64,000 nucleotides of DNA from RPQJ01 sp041910015 (GCA_041910015.1 JAYRRR010000114.1:1-64000), one strand, 5' to 3'. Positions 15,780 to 26,628 are shown, counted from the first letter of the stretch. A program made the numbers and translations. The notes: generated by a model from the letters alone, not told the origin.

Positions 15780-17339
15780 GTGCCAGCGGACAAGATCCTC
15801 GCCATCGACGTCGGCACGCAGAGCGCCCGCACGATCGTGTTCGATGCCCAGGGCAATTTGCGGGCCAGGGCGCAGGTGACGTTCGACCCGGCCTATCACG
15901 CAGCGAGACCCGGTTGGGCAGAGCAGGACCCCGAGGTGTACTGGCGTGCGGTCGTCGACGGCTGCCAGCGTCTCTGGCAGGAATCGTCCGTCCGCCCGGA
16001 GCAGATCGCTGGCATGGCACTCACCACCCAGCGCGCCACCATGATCTGTGTCGACGCGGCCGGCAAAGTGTTGCGGCCGGCCATTCTCTGGCTCGACCAG
16101 CGCCGCTGTGAAGCGCCGCCGGCGCTGGGGCCGTTCTGGGGCGCTGTGTTCGGGTTGATGGGTGCCCGGGAGCTGATGCGCCAGTTCCAGGCCGAAAGCG
16201 ATGCCAACTGGCTGGCCGTGCACGAGCCGGACCTCTGGCGGGCGACGGACAAGTTCCTGTTTCTCTCCGGCTGGCTGACGCAGCGTCTGGTCGGCCGCCA
16301 CGTCGATTCCTGCGGCTGCCAGGTCGGCTATGTGCCGTTCGACTACCGGCGCCTGCAATGGGCCGGGCAACGTGACGTCAAGTGGCGGGCGCTGAGCACC
16401 CGTCGCGACCAGTTGCCGGACCTGGTAGCCCCCGGCGAGCCGCTGGGCGAGCTGCAGCCGGCGGCGGCGGATGCGCTGGGCCTGCGGGCCGGCGTGCGCG
16501 TGATCGCCGCGGCCGCCGACAAGGCCTGCGAGGTGCTGGGCTGCGGTGTGCAGGCGCAGGACATGGCGCAGCTGTCGTTCGGCACCACTGCCACCATCAA
16601 TACCACGCAGACGCGGTACGTCGAAGTGCAGCGGCTGTTGCCGGCCTATCCCGCCGCGGTGCCCGGCGCCTACAACACCGAGATCCAGATCTATCGCGGA
16701 TTCTGGATGGTGAGCTGGTTCAGGGACGAATTCGGCGCGCGCGAGCAGGCGCTCGCCGCAGAGCAAGGCGTGGCCGTCGAGAGCCTGTTCGATGATCTGA
16801 TCCGCGACATTGCGCCCGGCTCGATGGGCCTGACCCTCCAGCCATACTGGTCACCCGGAGTGCGCGAGCCCGGGCCGGAAGCCAAGGGCGCCATCATCGG
16901 CTTTGGCGACGTGCACACCCGCGCGCATTTCTATCGTGCGATCCTCGAAGGGCTGGTCTACGGCCTGCGTGCCGGCAAGGAGCACATCGAGCGTCGCGTG
17001 CGCCGGCCCATCCGCAGTCTGCGCGTCGGCGGCGGCGGCTCGCAGAGCGACGTCGCCATGCAGATTGCGGCGGATATCTTTGGCCTGACGGCGGAACGCC
17101 CGCAAGTCCACGAGACATCGGCGCTGGGTGCCGCCATCAACGCCGCGGTCGGTCTCGGCATGCACGCCGATTACGCGCGCGCCGTGGCGAAAATGACCCG
17201 CGTCGGCAAGTGTTTCACGCCAGATCCGCAGGCGCACAAGACCTACGACGCGCTTTACCGCGACGTCTATCAGCGCATGTATCCGCAGCTCGAGCCGATT
17301 TACCGGAACATCCGCCGCATCACTGGCTATCCGCCCTGA
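15780..17339 (+). CDS. FGGY-family carbohydrate kinase
   Basis: 519 residues with a GTG start 9 bases after the GlpD-like stop. The N-terminal ATPase fold begins ILAIDVGTQSARTIVFD. GMALTTQRATMICVDAAG and ILWLDQRR follow, and the second domain holds LSFGTTATIN and LRVGGGGSQSDVAMQIAADIFG. The FGGY group includes glycerol, xylulose, gluconate and erythritol kinases. Context suggests a polyol such as glycerol, but residues at the sugar site cannot be assigned with confidence. It is the last gene of the three-gene operon. Confidence 0.88.
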   Translation: MPADKILAIDVGTQSARTIVFDAQGNLRARAQVTFDPAYHAARPGWAEQDPEVYWRAVVDGCQRLWQESSVRPEQIAGMALTTQRATMICVDAAGKVLRPAILWLDQRRCEAPPALGPFWGAVFGLMGARELMRQFQAESDANWLAVHEPDLWRATDKFLFLSGWLTQRLVGRHVDSCGCQVGYVPFDYRRLQWAGQRDVKWRALSTRRDQLPDLVAPGEPLGELQPAAADALGLRAGVRVIAAAADKACEVLGCGVQAQDMAQLSFGTTATINTTQTRYVEVQRLLPAYPAAVPGAYNTEIQIYRGFWMVSWFRDEFGAREQALAAEQGVAVESLFDDLIRDIAPGSMGLTLQPYWSPGVREPGPEAKGAIIGFGDVHTRAHFYRAILEGLVYGLRAGKEHIERRVRRPIRSLRVGGGGSQSDVAMQIAADIFGLTAERPQVHETSALGAAINAAVGLGMHADYARAVAKMTRVGKCFTPDPQAHKTYDALYRDVYQRMYPQLEPIYRNIRRITGYPP

Positions 17340-17386
17340 GCATGTCGGGCGGCCGCCCCGGCACCTTTGTCAAGCAAATCTGAACC

Positions 17387-17399
17387 GGGGTCTGACCCC
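17387..17399. repeat. GGGGTCTGACCCC palindromic intergenic repeat, copy 1
   Basis: The 13-base odd palindrome GGGGTCTGACCCC (plus a following A) lies between the kinase and uup genes. An identical 14-base copy occurs at 25558-25571. Both copies are also preceded by the 10-mer CAAGCAAATC (17371-17380 and 25481-25490). The repetition suggests a dispersed REP-like element. Confidence 0.6.
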
Positions 17400-17412
17400 A
17401 TGCCGACGCTTG

Positions 17413-19254
<1,842 letters not shown>

Positions 19255-19402
19255 GCAAATCCGGTACCCGGTACTGATTTTCCGATTCTCAGGGGCTATA
19301 GGTAAAGATGCGTAGTGGAAAGAAACGGCTACGCCGCGACGCGACATTACACGATCATTCGCGCACCTGCCGCAGCGGCGGTCGCTTCGAGTCCGGAAAA
19401 TC

Positions 19403-21388
19403 ATGAAGACCTTCCATCCTCACGGCTGGACCTCCCTGTGGTCCGGTCTGCTTGTGTCTGCGTGTCTGTTCCTGGCGGGGGGGGCGGTCATTGCGGGCGA
19501 CGTGGGCCCGGGCCTGGACAATGCGTCTTGCCTCAGGTGTCACGAGGACACGGTCGTCGAGTCGCCCGCGCACGCCGACACCCAGTGCGCCGAGTGCCAC
19601 ACGAACATCACGGCCGCGCACAAGGACGCGCTGCCGGCCGACCAGAAGCTCGAAGCCGGCCAGATCTGCGCGGCGTGTCACGGCATGGCGGCGAAGCAGC
19701 TCCCGAAGAGCGTGCACTCGGACCACACCTGCAAGAAGTGCCACGGCCCGGCGCACAAGATCGAGGCGGCCTCGACGCCCGGCTCGCGGATTTCGCCCGT
19801 CGGCCAGATGAAGGCCTGCGGCAAGTGCCACGACGAGGTCATCGGCAGCTTCGAGGAAAGCGTGCACGGCCGGGGCCTGCTGAAGTCGGGGCTGGTCGAC
19901 GCCTCGCCCACGTGCAGCGACTGCCACGGCGCGCACAACATCGGCAAGCACGCCGACGAGAAGGCCAAGACGGGCCACATGAAGTCGCCCGAGACCTGCG
20001 GCGCCTGTCACCAGACCGTGCTCAGGGAATGGGAGTCGAGCACGCACGGCCAGCTCTGGAAAGACGGCAAGGACGGCCCGGTCTGCGTCGACTGCCACGT
20101 CAACGAGCACAAGATCCTCGACCCGACGTCGGCCGAGATGCGCAAGCAGTTCCCGGTCGAATGCGGCGGTTGCCACGAGGAAGGGCTCGAGACCTTCCGT
20201 GACAGCTTCCACGGCAAGGCCACGGCGCTCGGCTGGTCGTCGGTCGCGATGTGTTCCGACTGCCACATGCCGCACAGCAACCTGCCGGCGAGCGACCCGC
20301 GCTCGAGCGTCAACCCCGACAACCTCAAGACGACCTGCGGCGCCTGCCACGCGAAGGAGGTCGAGGTCGCCGGCTTCCTGACGTTCGACCCGCACGTCAA
20401 CCCGCACGACAAGGACACGCTGCCGCAACTGCGGATCATCTTCTACTTCATGACCGGGCTGCTGCTCGGCGTGTTCGCGTTCTTCGGCATCCACCTGCTG
20501 CTCTGGCTGCAGCGCGGCCTGGTCGGCGTGCTGCGCGGCGAGTTCAAGGGAAGCCACGGCGGCGCCGGCCCGTACGTGCGGCGCTTCAGCCGCGCGCAGA
20601 TCTGGATCCACGTCTCGATCGTCGTGAGCTTCCTGATGCTCTCGGTCAGCGGGCTGCCACTCAAGTTCGCGACGGCGCCGTGGGCCGACACGATGATCAA
20701 GTACCTGGGCGGCGCCCACTCGGCGGGCATCATCCACCGCATCGGCGCGATCATCACGTTCGGCTACTTCGCGGTGCACCTCGCGACGCTGGCCTGGCAG
20801 ATGATCGTCCGGCGCGAGCGCGGCTTCCTCTGGGGCTGGCGTTCGATGGTGCCGCAGTTGAAGGACCTGCAGGACTTCATCGCCAACATGAAGTGGTTCC
20901 TGTACCTCGGCCCGCGTCCGAAGTTCGACCGCTTCACCTACTGGGAGAAGTTCGACTACCTGGCGGTGTTCTGGGGCGTCGCAATGATCGGCGTGTCGGG
21001 CCTCATGCTCTGGCTGCCGGAGGTCTTCGCGAAGTTCCTGCCCGGCTGGGCGCTCAACGCGGCCTATATCGTCCACAGCGACGAGGCGCTGCTGGCCACG
21101 GGCTTCATCTTCCTGTTCCACTTCTTCCACACGCACCTGCGGCCCGAGGCGTTCCCGATGGATCCGGTGATCTTCACCGGCGCCATGCCGCTCGAGCGCT
21201 TCAAGGAAGACCGCCCGCTGGAGTATGAGCGGATGGTCGCCAACGGCACGCTCGAAGAGCACCTGGTGCCCGCGCCCGAGGGCGCCAACCTGACGATCGG
21301 CTACGTGTTCGGCACGATCGCCGTCATCGTCGGTCTGGTGTGCGCGGCGGGCATCTTCGTCGCACTGTGGGGTCTGTTCTTCGGCTGA
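19403..21388 (+). CDS. Undecahaem cytochrome c fused to membrane cytochrome b561 domain (CbcL-like)
   Basis: 661 residues. A signal or anchor helix (LLVSACLFLAGGAVIAG) leads into a periplasmic domain with 11 CXXCH motifs (CLRCH first, CGACH last) over about residues 43-320. A C-terminal integral-membrane region of about five helices follows (IIFYFMTGLLLGVFAFFGIHLLL, WIHVSIVVSFLMLSVSGLPL, IGAIITFGYFAVHLATLAW and others) with paired His typical of dihaem b cytochromes. The architecture of multihaem c plus HydC/FdnI-type b domain is that of CbcL, a quinol dehydrogenase used for low-potential extracellular electron transfer in Geobacter. The identification rests on architecture only. It probably forms an operon with the next gene. 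Confidence 0.85.
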   Translation: MKTFHPHGWTSLWSGLLVSACLFLAGGAVIAGDVGPGLDNASCLRCHEDTVVESPAHADTQCAECHTNITAAHKDALPADQKLEAGQICAACHGMAAKQLPKSVHSDHTCKKCHGPAHKIEAASTPGSRISPVGQMKACGKCHDEVIGSFEESVHGRGLLKSGLVDASPTCSDCHGAHNIGKHADEKAKTGHMKSPETCGACHQTVLREWESSTHGQLWKDGKDGPVCVDCHVNEHKILDPTSAEMRKQFPVECGGCHEEGLETFRDSFHGKATALGWSSVAMCSDCHMPHSNLPASDPRSSVNPDNLKTTCGACHAKEVEVAGFLTFDPHVNPHDKDTLPQLRIIFYFMTGLLLGVFAFFGIHLLLWLQRGLVGVLRGEFKGSHGGAGPYVRRFSRAQIWIHVSIVVSFLMLSVSGLPLKFATAPWADTMIKYLGGAHSAGIIHRIGAIITFGYFAVHLATLAWQMIVRRERGFLWGWRSMVPQLKDLQDFIANMKWFLYLGPRPKFDRFTYWEKFDYLAVFWGVAMIGVSGLMLWLPEVFAKFLPGWALNAAYIVHSDEALLATGFIFLFHFFHTHLRPEAFPMDPVIFTGAMPLERFKEDRPLEYERMVANGTLEEHLVPAPEGANLTIGYVFGTIAVIVGLVCAAGIFVALWGLFFG

Positions 21389-21537
21389 TCCGTGTCTGGC
21401 ATCGAAGCCACGGGGCCGGTCCCGTCCGGGGGCCGGCCCCTGGTCTGCGGAAAGCCGGCATTGTTCCTCTGGCGTGAAGCCGGGCTATCCTCCGCGCCCA
21501 TGTGCCAGGCCCTGACGCACGAAGGAGCGACAAGCGC

Positions 21538-22995
21538 ATGAAGAGCTTCATCTCCGTCATCTCCCGCAGCCGGCTCAGCCTGTTCGGGGCCGTGGTCGCC
21601 ACGGTCGCCTTCGTGCTGTTCGTCACGCTGTTCGTCATGGAGAACACCGGCTTCGAGGGCGGGCCGTACCTCGGCATCCTGAGTTACCTCGTGCTGCCGA
21701 TCGCCGTGGTGGCCGGCGTGCTGCTGATCCCGATCGGGATCTGGCGCGCGAAGAAGCGCGAGGCGCGCGGCGAGCGCGAGCCGCCACTGCCGGTCATCGA
21801 CTTCAACCAGCCGGCGACGCGCAGGGCGCTCGCGACGTTCGGTCTGCTGTCGCTGGTCGGCGTGGTCGTGCTGGCCGTCGGCAGCTTCAAGGCCGTGCAC
21901 TGGATGGAGTCGGTGGAGTTCTGCGGCACGGCCTGCCACACCGTGATGCAGCCCCAGTACACCGCCTACCAGCGGTCGCCGCACACGCGCGTCGCCTGCG
22001 CCGACTGCCACATCGGACCGGGTGCCGACTGGTTCGTGAAGTCCAAGATCTCGGGCAGCTGGCAGTTGATCGCCGTGACGTTCAACCTCTACCCGACGCC
22101 CATCCCGACGCCGGTGCACAACCTGCGTCCGGCGCGCGAAACCTGCGAGCAGTGCCATTACCCGGGCAAGTTCTCCGGCGACCGGCTGAGGGTGCGCGTG
22201 CACTACTCCGAGGATGAGCAGAACACGCAATTGTACAACGTGTTGCTCGCCAAGGTCGGTGGGCAGTACGGCCGCCAATCGTCGGGTATCCACTGGCACG
22301 TGGATCCGAACAACACCATCCGCTACCTGTCCGACGACAAGCGCGAGACGATCTACGACGTCGAGCTGACGTCGGCGGACGGCACGAAGAAGCTCTACAA
22401 GGCCAAGGACGAGGCGCCGGCGGGCACGCAGTGGCGCACGCTCGACTGCGTCGACTGCCACAATCGTCCGGGACACACGTTCCGGCTGCCCGGCAACGAG
22501 ATCGACGCCGCGCTCGAGCGGGGCCTCATCGACAGGACCCTGCCGTACGTCAAGCGCGAGGGTCTGCGGGCGGTGCAGGTCGACTATCCCTCGCACGAGG
22601 CTGCGCGCGAAGGCATTGCGCAGGACATCGCGGCGTTCTACGCGAAGAACTATCCGGATGCGCCGCAGGCCGCGGTGGAGCAGGCCGGCAAGGCGCTCGG
22701 CGACATCCATGCATGGAACGTGTTCCCGGCGATGAAGGTCACCTGGGGCTCGTACCCGAACCACGTCGGCCACAAGGAATCGCCGGGCTGCTTCCGCTGC
22801 CACGATCGCAAGCACAAGACGGAGGACGGCGACAAGATCACCAAGGACTGCGACACCTGCCACACCATCCTCGCCGAGGACGAGGCCGATCCGCCGATCC
22901 TGCGTCAGATCGCGGGCGAGGAGCCGGAGGAAGCCGAGCCGGCCGCCGCGGAAGGTGCGGCGCCGGAAGCGGCCGCGACCGTGTCTAGCCGGTAG
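21538..22995 (+). CDS. NapC/NirT-family hexahaem membrane cytochrome (ImcH-like)
   Basis: 485 residues. The ATG at 21538 is preceded by GAAGGAG. Three membrane segments occur in the first 120 residues, then a NapC/NirT-type start with the unusual CX3CH motif FCGTACHTVM, followed by CADCHIGPGA, CEQCH, CVDCH, CFRCH and CDTCH. Six haems are therefore expected if the CX3CH site is used. Proteins of this length and form include ImcH, the Geobacter quinol oxidase for higher-potential acceptors, but homology was not computed. The tail is Glu/Ala-rich. It lies 149 bases after the b/c fusion gene and its end overlaps the convergent small gene. Confidence 0.85.
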   Translation: MKSFISVISRSRLSLFGAVVATVAFVLFVTLFVMENTGFEGGPYLGILSYLVLPIAVVAGVLLIPIGIWRAKKREARGEREPPLPVIDFNQPATRRALATFGLLSLVGVVVLAVGSFKAVHWMESVEFCGTACHTVMQPQYTAYQRSPHTRVACADCHIGPGADWFVKSKISGSWQLIAVTFNLYPTPIPTPVHNLRPARETCEQCHYPGKFSGDRLRVRVHYSEDEQNTQLYNVLLAKVGGQYGRQSSGIHWHVDPNNTIRYLSDDKRETIYDVELTSADGTKKLYKAKDEAPAGTQWRTLDCVDCHNRPGHTFRLPGNEIDAALERGLIDRTLPYVKREGLRAVQVDYPSHEAAREGIAQDIAAFYAKNYPDAPQAAVEQAGKALGDIHAWNVFPAMKVTWGSYPNHVGHKESPGCFRCHDRKHKTEDGDKITKDCDTCHTILAEDEADPPILRQIAGEEPEEAEPAAAEGAAPEAAATVSSR

Positions 22996-23248
22996 GACCT
23001 TTGCGCTGCGAACGCTCGGCCGGCGTCAGCGTCGCGGCGGGGCATTCGCTGCAGCCACCGGCGCGTACCTTCGCGAGCTTCTGCAGCCGGGCGGCGAGCT
23101 GGCCCGCGACGCCGGGCGCCGACGGACCGCCGAGTGCATGTGACCACCTCATCGCGAGATTCCGGCGCGTGCTCGCGGGCATCAGCGCCCACACGGCATA
23201 GAGCGCGGCCACGAGGACGACGACACCGATGACGAGGGATTCGAGCAT
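22985..23248 (-). CDS. Small membrane protein downstream of FeoB (DUF6587-like)
   Basis: 87 residues with one N-terminal membrane helix (LVIGVVVLVAALYAVWALMP), a basic amphipathic stretch (LAARLQKLAKVRAGG) and a CXXC pair (GCSECPA). Small proteins of this form commonly follow feoB in proteobacteria. It starts 18 bases after the feoB stop and probably forms part of the feo operon. It is not a classical winged-helix FeoC. Its last 11 bases overlap the convergent cytochrome gene. Confidence 0.65.
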   Translation of the reverse strand: MLESLVIGVVVLVAALYAVWALMPASTRRNLAMRWSHALGGPSAPGVAGQLAARLQKLAKVRAGGCSECPAATLTPAERSQRKGPTG

Positions 23249-23266
23249 GGCCGGACCTCCCTCCGT

Positions 23267-25141
23267 TCAGCCCATCAGCGCGCTCGCCACGCGGAACGTG
23301 ACGAACGCGGCGAGGTACGCCAGTGCAAACAGGTACCCCGCCATGATGATCGGGTAGCGCCAGGAGTTGGTCTCGCGTTTGACCACGACCAGCGTCGACA
23401 GGCACTGCGGCGCGAACACGTACCACGCGAGCAGTGACAGCGCCGTCGCGAGACTCCATGTCTGCGCGATCATCGGCACCAGCGTCGCCGAGACGTCGCC
23501 TTCGGTCGACAGCGAATACACCGTGCCGAGCGCGCCCACGGCGACCTCGCGTGCAGCGAGCCCGGGGACGAGCGCGAGCGAGATCTGCCAGTTGAAACCC
23601 AGCGGTGCGAACACGACCTCGAGCCCGCGCCCGATCATGCCGGCGAAGCTGTGGGCGATCGCGGGGCCCTCCGCACCCGGCGGCGGGGCGGGATGGCTGC
23701 CCAGGAACCACAGCACGATCATCAGCGCGAGGATGATCGTGCCGACGCGCTGCAGGAACACCTTCGTGCGTTCCCACAGGCCGATCAGCAGGTTGTTGAG
23801 GTGCGGCCAGTGGTATTCGGGCAGTTCCAGCAGCAGCGGGTGGTAGGCGCTGCGCAGCGCCGTACGCTTCAGCACGAAGGCGACGGCCATTGCCGCGAAG
23901 ATGCCGGCGAAGTAGAGCGCGAACAGGACGAGGCCCTGCAGGTTGAACGGGCCCACCGGACGCGACGGAATGAACGCCGCGATCACGAGCGCGTACACCG
24001 GCAGGCGCGCCGAGCAGGTCATGAGCGGCGCGATCATGATGGTCGCCATGCGGTCGCGCAGGTTCGGGATCGTCCGCGTCGCCATGATGCCGGGCACGGC
24101 GCAAGCGAAGCTCGACAGCAGCGGGATGAACGCGCGCCCCGACAGGCCGACGCTGCCCATGAGCCGGTCGAGCAGGTAGGCCGCGCGCGGCAGGTAACCG
24201 CTGTCCTCCAGCGCGAGGATGAACAGGAACAGGATCAGGATCTGCGGCAGGAACACGAGCACGCTGCCGACGCCGGCGATGATGCCGTCGACCAGCAGGC
24301 TGCGCAGCGCGCCTTCCGGCAACGCCTGCTGCACGAACGCGCCGAGCGCCCCGACGCCGCCGTCGATCAGGTCCATCGGGACCGCGGCCCAGCTGAACAC
24401 GGCCTGGAACACGAAGAACAGGATCGCCGCGAGGATCGCCGGGCCCGCTATCGGGTTCAGCACGAGCGCGTCGAGCCGCGCGAGCGCCCGTGTGCGCATC
24501 GGCTCGGCATAGTGGATGGCGCCGAGGATGCGACGCACTTCGCGCTGCGTCTGCTGGATCTGGTCGAACGAGGGCTCGCGCCACTGCACCGCCGCGCGCC
24601 TGCCCGGGTGCGGCAGCGTTTCCAGCTTCTCCACGAGATGACGCACGCCGCCGTGCTCGACGGCGACGGTTTCGACGACCGTCACGCCCAGCGCGCGCTC
24701 GAGCGCGGCGCTGTCGACGTGATAGCCGCGCTCGATGGCGAGGTCACTCATGTTGAGCGCGACGATCATCGGCACGCCGAGGTCGCGCAGCTCGAGCACG
24801 AGCCGCAGGTTGAGCCGCAGGTTGGTCGCGTCGACGACGCATACCACGAACTCCGGCGGCGGCTCGTCCGCGAGCCGGCCGAGCAGAAAGTCGCGCGTGA
24901 TCGCTTCGTCGAGCGTCGTCGGCGTGAGGCTGTAGGCGCCGGGCAGGTCGAGCACCTTGTACAGGCGCTGCCGCGCGGGGCCGAAGAACTGGCCTTCCTT
25001 GCGCTCGACCGTGACGCCCGCGTAGTTCGCGACGCGCTGCCGGCTGCCGGTCAGGCGGTTGAACAGCGCGGTCTTGCCGCTGTTCGGCACGCCCACGAGG
25101 GCGAGACGCATCGGGTCGATCGTAGCGGCGTGGGCGTTCAT
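23267..25141 (-). CDS. feoB: Ferrous iron transporter FeoB
   Basis: 624 residues. The N-terminal G domain has G1 GVPNSGKT at 17-24, the DLPGAY switch and NMSD for guanine recognition. The membrane domain has paired Gate motifs, including CSARLPVYALVIAAF with the conserved Cys. It is shorter than E. coli FeoB (about 770 residues), as in many other bacteria. It drives GTP-dependent Fe(II) uptake through the inner membrane. The gap to feoA is 7 bases. Fe(II) is the product of the metal reduction predicted from the cytochrome islands. Confidence 0.94.
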   Translation of the reverse strand: MNAHAATIDPMRLALVGVPNSGKTALFNRLTGSRQRVANYAGVTVERKEGQFFGPARQRLYKVLDLPGAYSLTPTTLDEAITRDFLLGRLADEPPPEFVVCVVDATNLRLNLRLVLELRDLGVPMIVALNMSDLAIERGYHVDSAALERALGVTVVETVAVEHGGVRHLVEKLETLPHPGRRAAVQWREPSFDQIQQTQREVRRILGAIHYAEPMRTRALARLDALVLNPIAGPAILAAILFFVFQAVFSWAAVPMDLIDGGVGALGAFVQQALPEGALRSLLVDGIIAGVGSVLVFLPQILILFLFILALEDSGYLPRAAYLLDRLMGSVGLSGRAFIPLLSSFACAVPGIMATRTIPNLRDRMATIMIAPLMTCSARLPVYALVIAAFIPSRPVGPFNLQGLVLFALYFAGIFAAMAVAFVLKRTALRSAYHPLLLELPEYHWPHLNNLLIGLWERTKVFLQRVGTIILALMIVLWFLGSHPAPPPGAEGPAIAHSFAGMIGRGLEVVFAPLGFNWQISLALVPGLAAREVAVGALGTVYSLSTEGDVSATLVPMIAQTWSLATALSLLAWYVFAPQCLSTLVVVKRETNSWRYPIIMAGYLFALAYLAAFVTFRVASALMG

Positions 25142-25148
25142 CGCTTGC

Positions 25149-25433
25149 TCATGCGTATTCGGGCTCGACGATCACAGCGCTCGCTTCGCGGCGACGCAGG
25201 GCGAAGGTCGTGTTGCCGAGGCGCACGGCCATCGGATCGTGTCCCGGCCAGATTTCCTCGACGATCTCGAACCGCTCACCGGGCACGAACCCCAGTTCCA
25301 GCAGGCGGCGGCTGACCGTCGACTGCGCCTCGTCGCCAAGGCTCTGCGCGTCGTCACGCACGGACACGACCACGCCGCGGGCGCCTTTACGCAACGTGGC
25401 AAGACTGACTGGGGCCATTCGTCTGTCGGACAC
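25149..25433 (-). CDS. feoA: Ferrous iron transport accessory protein FeoA
   Basis: 94 residues with an SH3-like FeoA fold: SLATLRKGARGVVVSV, RRLLELGFVPGERFEIVEEI and MAVRLGNTTFALRRREASAVIV. A GTG at 25433 is the longest start; the ATG at 25418-25416 (MAPVSLATL) is an alternative, and neither has a clear ribosome binding site. It binds FeoB at the cytoplasmic face. A Fur-like site lies about 30-45 bases upstream. Confidence 0.88.
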   Translation of the reverse strand: MSDRRMAPVSLATLRKGARGVVVSVRDDAQSLGDEAQSTVSRRLLELGFVPGERFEIVEEIWPGHDPMAVRLGNTTFALRRREASAVIVEPEYA

Positions 25434-25462
25434 GGTTCGATCGATATGCGAAGTCTGTTCTT

Positions 25463-25480
25463 AATGAGATTCGTTCGCAA
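25463..25480. promoter_or_regulatory. Candidate Fur box upstream of feoA
   Basis: AATGAGATTCGTTCGCA at 25463-25479 matches the Fur consensus AATGAGAATCATTCTCA at 14 of 17 positions by eye. It lies just upstream of feoA, where Fur control is expected. The 16-base core TGAGATTCGTTCGCAA is 14/16 identical to a site upstream of the decahaem cluster (46221-46236). Confidence 0.55.
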
Positions 25481-25526
25481 CAAGCAAATCCCGAAATTCA
25501 TCAGTATTTTCCGCAAGTGGCAAGAA

Positions 25527-25571
25527 TCGGTACCGGATACCGAATTTCCGGCGCACGGGGGTCTGACCCCA
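25527..25571. repeat. Palindrome plus GGGGTCTGACCCC repeat, copy 2
   Basis: The 148-base gap between feoA and the amidinohydrolase gene holds an inverted repeat TCGGTA-CCGGA-TACCGA (25527-25543). It is followed by the second exact copy of GGGGTCTGACCCC plus A (25558-25571). Similar GGTACC-rich sequence (tandem CCGGTAC at 19261-19274) lies between uup and the cytochrome gene. The whole looks like a dispersed non-coding repeat. Confidence 0.55.
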
Positions 25572-25581
25572 GAATGCGCGG

Positions 25582-26628
25582 ATGACGGCACCTCAACCTG
25601 GCCCGGACACCGAAGCGAGCCGTATGCCCCGCCAGACGGCCGACGCGGTTCTGATGGTGCGGCCGGCCCGTTTTGGGTGGAACCCGCAGACGCAGGCGAG
25701 CAACCGGTTCCAGCGCGAGGCGGGCGATCTCGCGGGGTTGGCGCAGGTGCGGGCGGCCCGCGAGTTCGACAGCCTGGTCGGGGCCCTGCGCGAGGCAGAC
25801 GTACAGGTGTTCGTCGCCGACGATACTCCGCAGCCACAATGCCCGGACGCCGTGTTTCCCAACAACTGGGTCAGTCTGCACGCCGACGGCACGGTCGTGC
25901 TGTACCCGCTGCTGGCGCCCAACCGGCGCCTCGAGCGCCGGTTCGAGCACGTCGTGCTGCTTGAGCGCGAAGGCGGGCGCGGCGTGCGATGTCTGCACGA
26001 CCTCACGCATCACGAAGCGCGTGGCGAGTACCTCGAGGGCACCGGCAGCGTGGTGTTCGATCACGTCGCGCGAGTCGCCTACGCCGCTGCCTCGCCACGC
26101 ACGCACGCGGGCCCGCTCGCCGCGCTGTGCGACGAACTCGGCTACGAGTCCTGCCCGTTCGCGGCGTTCGATGCTGGCGGCGTCGCGATCTATCACACCA
26201 ACGTGATGCTCGCGATCGGCAGCGGCTTCGTCGTCGTGGCGGCTGAGACGATCGAGACAGCGCGCCGCGGGGAGGTGCTCGCACGCCTGCGTGACACGGG
26301 TCGCGAGGTCGTCGAGATCGACGCGGCGACGATGGGCCGCTATGCCGCCAACGTGCTGGAACTGCGCGCCGCGGATGGCGCACGCGTGCTGGCGCTGTCG
26401 CACGCCGCCGCGGCTGCCCTGGGCGTGCACCTCGAGCGATTGCGACGCCACGTCGACCGCGTCGTGGCGGTGCCGATCCCGACCATCGAGACGCTCGGCG
26501 GCGGTTCCGTGCGCTGCATGCTGGCCGAGGTGTTCCTGCCGCGCCGGGTCGGCGCGCTCCGCGACCCAGCCCGCGCAGCACGGCACGGCAAGTCACGGAC
26601 GCGCGGTCGGTCGCGGGGCCGATGCTAA
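25582..26628 (+). CDS. Amidinotransferase-fold hydrolase, CtlX-like (citrulline utilisation family)
   Basis: 348 residues. VLMVRPARFGWNPQTQASN opens the pentein fold. DAVFPNNWVSLHADG holds an acidic residue and FPNNW, YHTNVML the catalytic His, and GGGSVRCMLAEVF near the C-terminus the catalytic Cys. This pattern matches proteins annotated CtlX or dimethylarginine-hydrolase-like. The first ATG gives an extra 14 residues; MPRQTADAVLMVRP at 25624 is an alternative start. It is followed by plsY with no functional link. Confidence 0.8.
   Translation: MTAPQPGPDTEASRMPRQTADAVLMVRPARFGWNPQTQASNRFQREAGDLAGLAQVRAAREFDSLVGALREADVQVFVADDTPQPQCPDAVFPNNWVSLHADGTVVLYPLLAPNRRLERRFEHVVLLEREGGRGVRCLHDLTHHEARGEYLEGTGSVVFDHVARVAYAAASPRTHAGPLAALCDELGYESCPFAAFDAGGVAIYHTNVMLAIGSGFVVVAAETIETARRGEVLARLRDTGREVVEIDAATMGRYAANVLELRAADGARVLALSHAAAAALGVHLERLRRHVDRVVAVPIPTIETLGGGSVRCMLAEVFLPRRVGALRDPARAARHGKSRTRGRSRGRC

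Noticed and set aside
19355..21262. 635-codon minus-strand frame opposite the 11-haem cytochrome gene
   Set aside because: The plus strand carries 11 CXXCH motifs and membrane helices; the antisense frame has no homology features.
21408..21440. GC-rich inverted sequence (GGGGCCGG / CCGGCCCC) between the two inner-membrane cytochrome genes
   Set aside because: No T run follows and the region is GC-rich throughout; too weak to call a terminator that would split the operon.
22985..23248. FeoC identity for the small gene after feoB
   Set aside because: It has a membrane helix and a single CXXC pair rather than the winged-helix form of FeoC.
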